DNA from: Candidatus Zixiibacteriota bacterium
GTDB taxonomy: Bacteria > Zixibacteria > MSB-5A5 > GN15 > FEB-12
Reading direction: 5' to 3'
Length of the DNA stretch: 12,973 bases
Assembly (NCBI GenBank): GCA_030619345.1
Contig: JAUXBO010000034.1
Span: 1 to 12,973 of the forward strand
Within the stretch, counting starts at the first letter, position 1. Every line of letters starts with the position of its first letter. Shown here piece by piece: positions 1 to 5,970 of this stretch. The notes under the pieces were generated by a model. That model worked only from the letters and a program-made list of their open reading frames with translations. It was not told where the DNA came from and made no database searches. The position numbers were made by a program, and so were the translations under genes.

Positions 1-219
1 CATAGAAGAAGAAAGATATGTCGCTTTTGCGAAAACAAGATCGACATCATACCCTACAAAGATGAACGAATGCTGCGACGCTTTGTGAATGAGCGCGGGA
101 AGATTATCCCTCGTCGCGTTTCCGGTAACTGCGCGATTCATCAGCGGAAATTGACCACAGCCATTAAGCGGAGTCGCGTACTGGCGATCATGGCCTTTGA
201 AAGCGAATCGTATCGATAG
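1..219 (+). CDS. rpsR: 30S ribosomal protein S18, 5' truncated by the window edge
   Basis: Reading frame 1 is open from the first base and ends at TAG 217-219, giving 72 residues of ribosomal protein S18. S18 is a component of the small-subunit platform that pairs with S6 and binds 16S rRNA. Family landmarks visible are the CRFC pair near the start, the YKDERMLRRFVNERGKI block, PRRVSGNC, and the HQRKLTTAIKRSR helix. The start codon lies before the window, and probably only a few residues are missing because S18 proteins usually have about 75-95 residues. It heads the plus-strand cluster and is followed 28 bases later by the DUF2232 gene and then rplI, the order seen in many bacteria. The family call is firm. 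Confidence 0.95.
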   Translation, partial: HRRRKICRFCENKIDIIPYKDERMLRRFVNERGKIIPRRVSGNCAIHQRKLTTAIKRSRVLAIMAFESESYR

Positions 220-247
220 CAGCTTTCCGGCTGAACAGGTGTATTAG

Positions 248-1267
248 TTGGCATTAGCCGTAGAACCGGGTCGCACCGGTAGCACCGGTAGCACCGGTAA
301 CACCGGTCGCACCGGTCGTATCCTGATAATAATAGCGATGTTCTTGTTTTCGTTATTCAGGTTCGGTGTTCCCAGTGGGGCATCGTTTGGGACGATTCTG
401 TTATTCTCGGCGGCGGCTTATGTACTCACAATCTACCTGTTTTACGGGATATCCTGGCTGGTCTACCTCGGAAGCGGATACTCGCTCTGGGGAAATTTGT
501 TGGGCGCGATTGTAGTTGGGTATCTCGTCAGTGGAATTGGAGAACTCTGGATGTTAGTCACAACCTGGACCATGTTGATATTTGCATCGGTTATCACCGG
601 ACGCATGAACATCGACAGGTATAAACAGCTGCCGATTTATATCGGCGGGCTGGTAGCAGTGTCATTGATCGGCATAGCTCAAATGTATCCGATTTGGTCG
701 GAATACGTCAAGGCGATTTCACTGCTGTCAGTAGATATGACAGAGCAGCTAAGGCAGAATTTACTTAGTGTTGGCGCTGAGCAGTCATTAATCGCTGACA
801 ACATTCAGTACTTTCAAAAGGCAATGGACGTGACAGTGCGACTTCTCCCGGCGGCTCTGATCCTGGGTATCATGGCTCAGTTCAGTGTCGGCTACCTGTT
901 CTTTCTCCGAGCAGTCGATCGCCGTGAACTGTTTATTCAGAGACTGCGACCATTGGTTGAGTGGAAGATGCCGTTTGCGATGACACCGTTGTTGATTGTC
1001 GGAATATTGATGCGGATATTAGGAAATGAGGAAATACACGTAATAGCTGACAACTTTCTCGCAGTTGTATCGGTTTTCTATTGTGTCACCGGCCTGGCCC
1101 TGATGGAAGGGATACTAAAGAAGATCAAGATTCCAGTCTGGATGAAGGTAATGTTCTACCTCATGCTTTTCCTAACGCATGTGATAGGTTATCTGGTAAC
1201 CGTCCTGTTGGGTTTTGTTGACAGCTTTGCCGATTGGAGAAAAGTCCAGAATCGGCCCATTGTTTAG
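248..1267 (+). CDS. DUF2232 (YybS-like) multi-pass membrane protein with an N-terminal Gly-X-Thr repeat
   Basis: A 339-residue polytopic membrane protein encoded between rpsR and rplI, the usual place for DUF2232/YybS-like proteins, whose biochemical role is unknown. About eight hydrophobic segments are visible, beginning with ILIIIAMFLFSLF near residue 25. The polar stretch around residues 145-195 fits the extracytoplasmic loop between spans, and the tail DSFADWRK resembles the family's C-terminal signature. The TTG start at 248 is the first codon after an in-frame stop (245-247). It has an AGGTG Shine-Dalgarno-like sequence at 236-240. The first in-frame ATG is at 338 with no ribosome site and would cut into the first hydrophobic segment. 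Residues 8-24 (GRTGSTGSTGNTGRTGR) come from a 9-base tandem repeat and are odd for the family. The identity rests on gene order and topology; the start is less sure. Confidence 0.75.
   Translation: MALAVEPGRTGSTGSTGNTGRTGRILIIIAMFLFSLFRFGVPSGASFGTILLFSAAAYVLTIYLFYGISWLVYLGSGYSLWGNLLGAIVVGYLVSGIGELWMLVTTWTMLIFASVITGRMNIDRYKQLPIYIGGLVAVSLIGIAQMYPIWSEYVKAISLLSVDMTEQLRQNLLSVGAEQSLIADNIQYFQKAMDVTVRLLPAALILGIMAQFSVGYLFFLRAVDRRELFIQRLRPLVEWKMPFAMTPLLIVGILMRILGNEEIHVIADNFLAVVSVFYCVTGLALMEGILKKIKIPVWMKVMFYLMLFLTHVIGYLVTVLLGFVDSFADWRKVQNRPIV
263..316 (+). repeat. 9-base tandem repeat, core NRCACCGGT, in the 5' end of the DUF2232 gene
   Basis: Five consecutive 9-base units occupy 272-316 (CGCACCGGT, AGCACCGGT, AGCACCGGT, AACACCGGT, CGCACCGGT). 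A degenerate copy, GAACCGGGT, precedes them at 263-271. Every unit contains the 6-base palindrome ACCGGT. Because the period is a multiple of three, copy-number change would add or remove Thr-Gly-X triplets without a frameshift. If translation starts at 248 the repeat is coding. If it starts at the ATG at 338 the repeat is untranslated leader. Confidence 0.85.
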
Positions 1268-1305
1268 AGTAAATGATATTGCGAATAGAGTAGAAAGGAT
1301 TTAAC

Positions 1306-1752
1306 ATGAAAGTGATACTTAGAGAAGACGTCCCCGATGTCGGCAAGGCCGGGCAGACGATAGAGGTCAAGAGTGGTTTTGGAAGAAACTACCTTCTGCC
1401 GCGTAATCTCGCTATCGTGGCCACCAAGGCCAATCTCCAGGCGATTGGCGAATTGCACAAGCAAAGCGAACTTCGGGACAGGAAGCTACGTCGTGACGCC
1501 GAAAAGGTGAAGGAACGGATTGAGAAGCTTTCTCTTTCTATCGAAGTACTAGTTGGTGAAGAAGAAAAGCTGTTTGGCTCTGTCACCAACGGTGATATCG
1601 CCGAACTGATGGTGAAAGAGGGAGTCGTAGTCGACAAGCGGTCAATAGAACTTGAAAACCCGATCAAGACCCTGGGTGTTTACACCGTTCCGATCAAGAT
1701 CGAAAAAGACGTAACAGCAGAATTGAAACTCTGGGTTATAAAACAGTCCTGA
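1306..1752 (+). CDS. rplI: 50S ribosomal protein L9
   Basis: Full-length (148 aa) ribosomal protein L9, which binds 23S rRNA domain V at the base of the L1 stalk. The N-terminal domain carries the family signature MKVILREDVPDVGKAG followed by the basic SGFGRNYLLPRNLA loop. A long connecting helix spans roughly residues 42-75. The C-terminal domain begins near LFGSVTNGDIAELM and ends with KLWVI. A ribosome-binding sequence (AAAGGA, about 1294-1299) precedes the ATG. The gene lies 38 bases after the DUF2232 stop and 3 bases before the DUF151 start, so it is mid-operon. Nothing is unusual in length or sequence. Confidence 0.97.
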   Translation: MKVILREDVPDVGKAGQTIEVKSGFGRNYLLPRNLAIVATKANLQAIGELHKQSELRDRKLRRDAEKVKERIEKLSLSIEVLVGEEEKLFGSVTNGDIAELMVKEGVVVDKRSIELENPIKTLGVYTVPIKIEKDVTAELKLWVIKQS

Positions 1753-1755
1753 CCT

Positions 1756-2250
1756 ATGAACTTTCTTGAGGCACGTATAGATGGGTTAGCTCTCGACATG
1801 ACCACCAATTCACCGGTGGTTGTCCTGGCTGCCCTGGAGACGGACCGGGTCCTTCCGATCTGGATCGGTCATGCGGAGGCCTGGGGAATTGCCATGCAGT
1901 TATCCGGGGTCGAGCCACAACGCCCGATGACTTATGACCTGATCAAATCGATAATCGACTCACTGAAAGCGGTGGTGAATCGGGTTGAGATTACGGAACT
2001 TCGGGAGCAGACTTTTTACGCCAAACTCCATCTGGCCGTCAACGGCAAAAAGTATCAGATTGATTCACGTCCTTCGGATTCTATTGCCGTGGCCTTGAAG
2101 ACCGGCGCCAAAATATTTGTTAACGAGGATCTGTTTAATCTGCAGACCGGCGAAGGTGATGAAAGGCCTGACATCCCTAACGATCCGGAATCGCTGCGTG
2201 AAAGACTAAGGAAAATTAATCCCGAAGATTTTGGGAAATATTCTTTATAG
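1756..2250 (+). CDS. DUF151 / bifunctional nuclease (BFN) domain protein
   Basis: A 164-residue protein of the DUF151 family. Related proteins from other organisms have been called bifunctional nucleases acting on RNA and DNA, but the role in bacteria is uncertain. Features seen are the N-terminal beta-strand block MNFLEARIDGLALDM, the segment LPIWIGHAEAWGIAMQLSGVE with its conserved Ile-Gly and acidic residues, RPMTYDLIKSII, and the closing SRPSDSIAVALKTGAKIFVNE motif, a strong marker of the family. The ATG is 3 bases after the rplI stop, with no obvious Shine-Dalgarno sequence, so translational coupling to rplI is likely. The stop codon directly abuts the next ATG. The family assignment is firm; catalytic activity here is only inferred from homologues. 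Confidence 0.9.
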   Translation: MNFLEARIDGLALDMTTNSPVVVLAALETDRVLPIWIGHAEAWGIAMQLSGVEPQRPMTYDLIKSIIDSLKAVVNRVEITELREQTFYAKLHLAVNGKKYQIDSRPSDSIAVALKTGAKIFVNEDLFNLQTGEGDERPDIPNDPESLRERLRKINPEDFGKYSL

Positions 2251-4050
2251 ATGTTTGTTCGCATTCGAACATTTGCCCTCTGCCTGTTGATACTCGTCCT
2301 TCCTGCGGCGTTAGTCGCGGAAGTAATTGACGACGAGCCCGAAGTAGTTTCGCTTTACGCAAAAGGGAAGCGACTCATGCGAGAGGGTGACTGGCTGGCA
2401 GCTTCCAAGCTGTTTGAACAGCTCGGCGGCCGGTTTGGGTTATCACCGAATCTTGACCTTTTCGTATTCAATCGAGCGAAAGCGGATTATCACTTTGGCG
2501 ACAACGATAAAGCGATAGCCGGATTCTCGTTTTTTATCAAGAAATTTACTAATTCCACCCAACTGCCCTACGCTCACTTCTTTCGTGCTAATGCGCTTTA
2601 CGTTAAAGGTGACCTAACCTCGGCCATGCGCGAATATTTGACGGCTTATCGAACATCTAAAGACAGACGACTGGATCAGCTTACGATAGCTTCTATGAAA
2701 GCCGCGTTTAAATCTGCCTCGTTGATCACGTTTGGTCCCGACGAATTCTCTGAACTTGCAAGCGACAAGAAGTGTCGGCTGATTTCCCAGTTGGCGGAGA
2801 CGCTCTCAGATCGTGGAGAGTACGATAAAGCTCAGCGTCTGCTTGATCTATGCGGACTGACATTAGACGAATCTACGCAGGCAGAAAGGGAAAAGCGCAG
2901 TGACAAATCCGGCTATGAGATTGCCCTGGCGCTTCCTTTTTCGGGCGAGCTTAAAGCCTTTGCCGATGATATTTACAATGGAGCAGTTATCGCAGCCAAG
3001 ATGTTTCGCAAGCAGGAGAACCAGAAGCTAAGAATCACTCCGTATGACACTAAGGGTGATCCGATTGATGCCGGGCAGATCATTCTGGAACTGGCCCGAT
3101 CGGCGACAGTTGATGCTGCTGTTGGTCCCCTTACCAGTGAAGAGGCAGCGGTTGCCTCGGCAGCCCTGGGCGGCGCAGATTTACCCCTCTTGATTCCGGC
3201 GGCAACGCAGTCTGGACTCACGCGTTTATCATCTTCCACCTTTCAGCTGTCACCAAATATCGAATTACAGGGTGTACGGATGGCAGAGTACGCCGTGCGC
3301 GACCTCCTGGCTGACTCGGCAGCCATCATCACGCCTACCTCCACCGATCATCTCAGGATGGTAGACGCCTTTAGCAGGAGGTTCAAGCAACTGGGTGGAA
3401 CGATTGTTGCGACACAGTATTATCGTCCCCGCGACAACGATTTCGGAAAACAGATTCGGGATATAAAAGGAATGATTCTCGGTCACGCACCAGATTCCAC
3501 TTTCATAATCAATAGTCAGGGAGATACGCTGGACCTTGATGAGTTGCCAGTCAGACTGGATTGTCTTTTCCTGCCGGGCGAACCTTCCACCCTCAGGCTT
3601 TTGATTCCTCAGGTAAATTTCTATAATGTCAGCGCTGAGTTTCTTGGTTCCGATGGCTGGGGAGGCGAAGCGGTACTTAAGCTCGGAGATAATATTACGA
3701 AAGGCGCGGTGTTTCCGTCACCTTTTGTGTCACGCGGCAGCAGCCAGGAGTATTTTGATTTTGCCGCTATGTATGACCAGAGATATTCGAGTCAACCGAC
3801 TCGCCTGGCCACGCTCGGATTCGATGCTGTCCGAATCATAACGGCAGCGATCAAGAAAGGTAGTCATACTCGGACCAAATTGGCGATGTCGTTGAAAGAG
3901 CTGAGCGGTCACTCAGGTGCATCCGGTACAATAAGCTTTGGGATTAACCGCGAAAACATAGAGATGCCCCTGTATCGCATTCAACTCAATCAGGCAATCC
4001 GCCTGGACAAACAGGAACCAGTCGACAATTCTGCCCCGACCAAAAATTAG
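2251..4050 (+). CDS. Secreted TPR plus type 1 periplasmic-binding-fold protein (substrate-binding / LpoA-like)
   Basis: A 599-residue exported protein. Residues 1-23 (MFVRIRTFALCLLILVLPAA...) form a signal peptide with cleavage likely near LVA-EV. No lipobox cysteine is seen. Residues about 30-215 look like tetratricopeptide helices (AKGKRLMREGDWLAASKLFE, FNRAKADYHFGDNDKAIAGF, and a third near DRGEYDKAQRLLDLC). From about residue 221 (YEIALALPFSGELKAFADD) the sequence follows the Peripla_BP_6 / Leu-Ile-Val binding-protein fold, with NGAVIAAKMF, GPLTSEEAAVASAAL, LPLLIPAATQSGLTRLSS and FLGSDGWGG as landmarks. The TPR plus binding-fold layout resembles LpoA-type penicillin-binding-protein activators as well as branched amino-acid binding proteins, and no transporter genes lie beside it. 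The start codon directly follows the DUF151 stop. Fold confidence is high, ligand unknown. Confidence 0.82.
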   Translation: MFVRIRTFALCLLILVLPAALVAEVIDDEPEVVSLYAKGKRLMREGDWLAASKLFEQLGGRFGLSPNLDLFVFNRAKADYHFGDNDKAIAGFSFFIKKFTNSTQLPYAHFFRANALYVKGDLTSAMREYLTAYRTSKDRRLDQLTIASMKAAFKSASLITFGPDEFSELASDKKCRLISQLAETLSDRGEYDKAQRLLDLCGLTLDESTQAEREKRSDKSGYEIALALPFSGELKAFADDIYNGAVIAAKMFRKQENQKLRITPYDTKGDPIDAGQIILELARSATVDAAVGPLTSEEAAVASAALGGADLPLLIPAATQSGLTRLSSSTFQLSPNIELQGVRMAEYAVRDLLADSAAIITPTSTDHLRMVDAFSRRFKQLGGTIVATQYYRPRDNDFGKQIRDIKGMILGHAPDSTFIINSQGDTLDLDELPVRLDCLFLPGEPSTLRLLIPQVNFYNVSAEFLGSDGWGGEAVLKLGDNITKGAVFPSPFVSRGSSQEYFDFAAMYDQRYSSQPTRLATLGFDAVRIITAAIKKGSHTRTKLAMSLKELSGHSGASGTISFGINRENIEMPLYRIQLNQAIRLDKQEPVDNSAPTKN

Positions 4051-4085
4051 TAGATCGCTACCCCAACTGTGAGAAGGAACATAGA

Positions 4086-4292
4086 ATGGATGAAAAGAAA
4101 TTCGCACTAAAAATGATAATCGACGGTAAGGAGCGCGAAATATCGTACGAAGAATTGGCGCTCTCAAACAACCTGTCCCAAGAAGCGCTGGTGCGCTTAC
4201 TTATCGAGAAAAAAATATTCAAGCCGGATGAGCTGTTGGGAATGCTGGAAAAGGTAAAAACGGAGCGGTACCGTACTCCTGAATCGAAGTAA
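4086..4292 (+). CDS. Small hypothetical protein, 68 aa
   Basis: I do not recognise a family. The 68-residue protein is charged and predicted soluble, with no signal peptide or membrane span. The N-terminal third (KFALKMIIDGKEREISYEEL) looks like a beta hairpin. The rest looks helical (LSQEALVRLLIEKKIFKPDELLGMLEKV), somewhat like small helical adaptor or DNA-binding-type folds, though nothing proves that. The ATG at 4086 has a good ribosome site (AGAAGGA at 4072-4078). It sits 35 bases after the preceding gene and 2 bases before the next, so it belongs to the same operon. Its start, MDEK, is shared with the next gene, but the rest is not obviously similar. Confidence 0.75.
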   Translation: MDEKKFALKMIIDGKEREISYEELALSNNLSQEALVRLLIEKKIFKPDELLGMLEKVKTERYRTPESK

Positions 4293-4294
4293 CT

Positions 4295-4774
4295 ATGGAT
4301 GAAAAGGGCGAACAGAAACTCGCGGATACTGAAGCAACGGCTGAAGAAGTAATCGAATTGGCCTGGACGACGCATCCTGTAAAACGGCGGCCCCTGTTGT
4401 CACTGGGAGTCTCGCTGTTTCTTCTGCTCGTTACGTGGGTTGTTTACAGCATGACATCATCTGAGATATTCGCTGCTCTCGCTCTCATTGCCATGTTTGC
4501 TTCGATCGCTAAATTTTATCTGCCCACCTATTTCAAATTGACCAGCACACAAGTCATAATCAAATCAACGACACAAACGATCAAAAAAGAGTGGTCGATG
4601 TTCCGTAGTTTCTATCCTGACAAAAACGGCGTGCTGCTCTCCCCGTTCGTGGAGCCATCGCGTCTGGAGAATTTCCGTGGGCTCTACCTGATTTATAATA
4701 ATAATAAGCAGGACGTTTTATCCGTCCTGAAAAAGCATATAGAAACCGAGACAACAATTGATAAGAAAGACTGA
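4295..4774 (+). CDS. Hypothetical membrane protein, two spans with a C-terminal soluble domain, 159 aa
   Basis: No family was recognised by eye. The first 30 residues are acidic and cytoplasmic-looking. Two hydrophobic segments follow at about 33-53 (PLLSLGVSLFLLLVTWVVYS) and 57-77. The remaining 80 residues (FKLTSTQVIIKSTTQTIKKE ... GLYLIYNNNKQDVLSVLKKH) alternate beta strands and end in a helix. This is the layout of small bacterial PH-like (YcxB/bPH type) proteins in which two spans precede a beta-rich domain; that comparison is an inference from topology only. The ATG starts 2 bases after the 68-aa gene's stop, with no strong Shine-Dalgarno sequence, suggesting coupling. Confidence 0.75.
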   Translation: MDEKGEQKLADTEATAEEVIELAWTTHPVKRRPLLSLGVSLFLLLVTWVVYSMTSSEIFAALALIAMFASIAKFYLPTYFKLTSTQVIIKSTTQTIKKEWSMFRSFYPDKNGVLLSPFVEPSRLENFRGLYLIYNNNKQDVLSVLKKHIETETTIDKKD

Positions 4775-4781
4775 CAATTAG

Positions 4782-5255
4782 ATGGGACTAATCGGCGACA
4801 AACCGCAATTCTCCGATCCTGACAAAAACCCTCTGGCACCAGAGGAAAATGTCATAGTAGAAAAGGTAGCCCGCAAGGTTGTCGAAAAAGGGATGACCGT
4901 CCCGGCGATTCTGTTCCTGGAGTCAGTCAAGCCACTTAACTTTATCGGGTCGCAGACTCTGGTATTTTTTGAGCCAATCGTTCAGACGTTGTTCAATTTT
5001 AAGGATTACAATACATTCCAGACTGCGCTTGAGAAGCGGGAATCAATTGAGGTTCTTCTCTTGAAGATTGAAGAATTCGACGCTGTCGAACACCGGCGGC
5101 AAAAGGCGATCAAAAAATATATCAAAAAAGAGAAAAAGAACTGGAAGTGGTACCAGCGCTGGCTGGGAATCGCCACACCTAAGATAGAGCTTACCGAGGA
5201 AGACATCAATCCCCCGCCCCCCGAGAAGCCTTCGGATCAATTCCCGCCGAAGTAG
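4782..5255 (+). CDS. Conserved-looking hypothetical protein, 157 aa, last gene of the plus-strand operon
   Basis: I cannot name a family. The central part (about residues 24-90, from NVIVEKVARKVVEKGMTVPA through FIGSQTLVFFEPIVQTLF to LEKRESIEVLLLKIEEFD) is well ordered, moderately hydrophobic and helix-rich. It could lie against a membrane but has no clear signal peptide or full transmembrane span. Residues about 105-130 are strongly basic and aromatic (KKYIKKEKKNWKWYQRW). The last 15 residues are proline-rich (NPPPPEKPSDQFPPK) and probably disordered. The gene begins 7 bases after its neighbour and ends the operon, facing convergent minus-strand genes. Confidence 0.75.
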   Translation: MGLIGDKPQFSDPDKNPLAPEENVIVEKVARKVVEKGMTVPAILFLESVKPLNFIGSQTLVFFEPIVQTLFNFKDYNTFQTALEKRESIEVLLLKIEEFDAVEHRRQKAIKKYIKKEKKNWKWYQRWLGIATPKIELTEEDINPPPPEKPSDQFPPK

Positions 5256-5273
5256 TTAGCAGTTTGTATTATC

Positions 5274-5304
5274 GGGACCATAAAGGTCCAGACCTACAAA
5301 GAGA
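5274..5304. repeat. Partial GACCTAC-type palindromic repeat between convergent genes
   Basis: Between the end of the plus operon and the tiny minus-strand genes lies a short stem-loop (GGACC 5275-5279, GGTCC 5285-5289). It is followed by GACCTACAAAGAGA (5291-5304), a 14-base string found identically at 5928-5941 in the larger palindrome. It looks like a degraded copy of the same dispersed element. There is no T-run, so it is not an obvious intrinsic terminator, although its place between convergent units would suit one. Confidence 0.5.
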
Positions 5305-5326
5305 TACCTGATCTGTGATCAAGAAA

Positions 5327-5434
5327 TCAGCCCATTTTCATATAGACCAGGATTACCAATACCATAACGGTTACAAAACCGATCAGGCCAAAGTTGAATT
5401 TGGTTTCTTCGGAATGGCTGTTCTGCTTTTCCAT
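5327..5434 (-). CDS. Tiny single-span membrane protein, 35 aa (downstream paralogue)
   Basis: A short minus-strand gene starting with ATG at 5434-5432 and ending with TGA at 5329-5327. Translation gives a polar N terminus (MEKQNSHSEETK) followed by FNFGLIGFVTVMVLVILVYM, one hydrophobic helix of about 20 residues, then KMG. A strong ribosome site (GGAAGGA on the minus strand, about 5449-5443) precedes the ATG. The sequence matches that of the gene just upstream: F-N-aromatic-G-L-I-G followed by a Val/Leu-rich span. The shared motif, good ribosome sites and tandem arrangement together argue that both are real. The N terminus is probably cytoplasmic. Function is unknown; small subunits of membrane complexes often look like this, but no partner gene is adjacent. 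Confidence 0.7.
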   Translation of the reverse strand: MEKQNSHSEETKFNFGLIGFVTVMVLVILVYMKMG

Positions 5435-5457
5435 AGAATCGTTCCTTCCAGTGCGTT

Positions 5458-5580
5458 TTAGAGTATGTCTGGCCCAATGTCGGTAAAATATGCCAGAAGT
5501 ACCAAGGCAACGACAACTATCAGGCCTATCAGACCCCAGTTGAAACCGGAGTCATCTGAAGCATTGTTCTGTCCACTCAT
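5458..5580 (-). CDS. Tiny single-span membrane protein, 40 aa (upstream paralogue)
   Basis: Minus-strand gene, ATG at 5580-5578, TAA at 5460-5458. The peptide is MSGQNNASDDSG, then FNWGLIGLIVVVALVLLAYF, then TDIGPDIL: a polar head, one transmembrane helix and a short acidic tail. GGAGGATTGATCCT directly upstream is an excellent Shine-Dalgarno region. It is separated by 23 bases from the 35-aa paralogue, so the two form a bicistronic unit. The FN(W/F)GLIG motif at the membrane entry is shared by both. No confident promoter was found upstream. Not recognised as any named family. Confidence 0.7.
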   Translation of the reverse strand: MSGQNNASDDSGFNWGLIGLIVVVALVLLAYFTDIGPDIL

Positions 5581-5769
5581 AGGATCAATCCTCCGTCTTG
5601 GGTATTACAATAGAATAGACGGATTCACCCACAAAAAGGTTGCAGATCAGAGGAAAATAATTGCGACTTGCCAGAACCATAGAGAAGCTCTTCGACAGGG
5701 CTCTGGGTGACTGAGAAGAACAAGTTCAAGGTGACTTGGGTGTGTGGACGGTTCCTTTGATTTGTTCCG

Positions 5770-5873
5770 GCAGGTCTTGCACGTCAAAGGCGGGTGTGAC
5801 CTGACGGATTCTTCCCACACGTCAACCATGTGTCAGGTCACAATTTCGCTAAAGCGAAATCAAGACCCGACAC
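5770..5873. repeat. Paired-hairpin dispersed repeat, copy 1 (REP/BIME-like)
   Basis: The element starts GCAGGTCTTG (5770-5779), reaches TGTGACCTGAC (5795-5805), then has GTCAGGTCACA (5832-5842, the exact reverse complement of the previous block). It closes with ATTTCGC-TAAA-GCGAAAT (5843-5860) and CAAGACCCGACAC (5861-5873). So it consists of two hairpins in head-to-head orientation. The four conserved blocks recur in the same order and similar spacing at 10551-10647, while the inner arms differ in sequence but stay self-complementary. That compensated variation points to selection for structure. Confidence 0.65.
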
Positions 5874-5890
5874 AACCACGATTTGTTTTC

Positions 5891-5934
5891 GTAGGTCAGT
5901 GCGAATCGTCGGGACGGCAAGCGTCCCGACCTAC
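5891..5934. repeat. GTAGGTC...GACCTAC palindromic repeat with strong inner stem
   Basis: Outer arms GTAGGTC (5891-5897) and GACCTAC (5928-5934) enclose a perfect 9-bp inner stem, GTCGGGACG (5908-5916) and CGTCCCGAC (5922-5930), with loop GCAAG. The right outer arm abuts and partly overlaps the inner stem, while a 10-base spacer lies only on the left. A GTAG tetranucleotide before a hairpin is a known hallmark of REP sequences mobilised by RAYT transposases; applying that here is inference. It lies 37 bases beyond the gyrB stop and lacks a T-run. Confidence 0.65.
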
Positions 5935-5970
5935 AAAGAGACCCTGCCTGTGGTAGAATTCGAGCCGAGC

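Larger units (their letters stand above)
5581..5970. other. Intergenic region between gyrB and the tiny membrane-protein pair
   Basis: This 390-base stretch contains no convincing gene. The short open frames crossing it run through palindromes and lack ribosome sites. It holds the leader of the 40-aa gene (5581 to about 5700), a paired-hairpin repeat (5770-5873) and a GTAG-type palindrome (5891-5934). The latter two sit downstream of gyrB on the minus strand and may shape the 3' end of the gyrB transcript. Confidence 0.6.

Noticed and set aside
5647..5829. 60-codon minus-strand frame upstream of the tiny membrane genes
   Set aside because: It runs through the palindromic repeat, has no ribosome site and no protein-like pattern.
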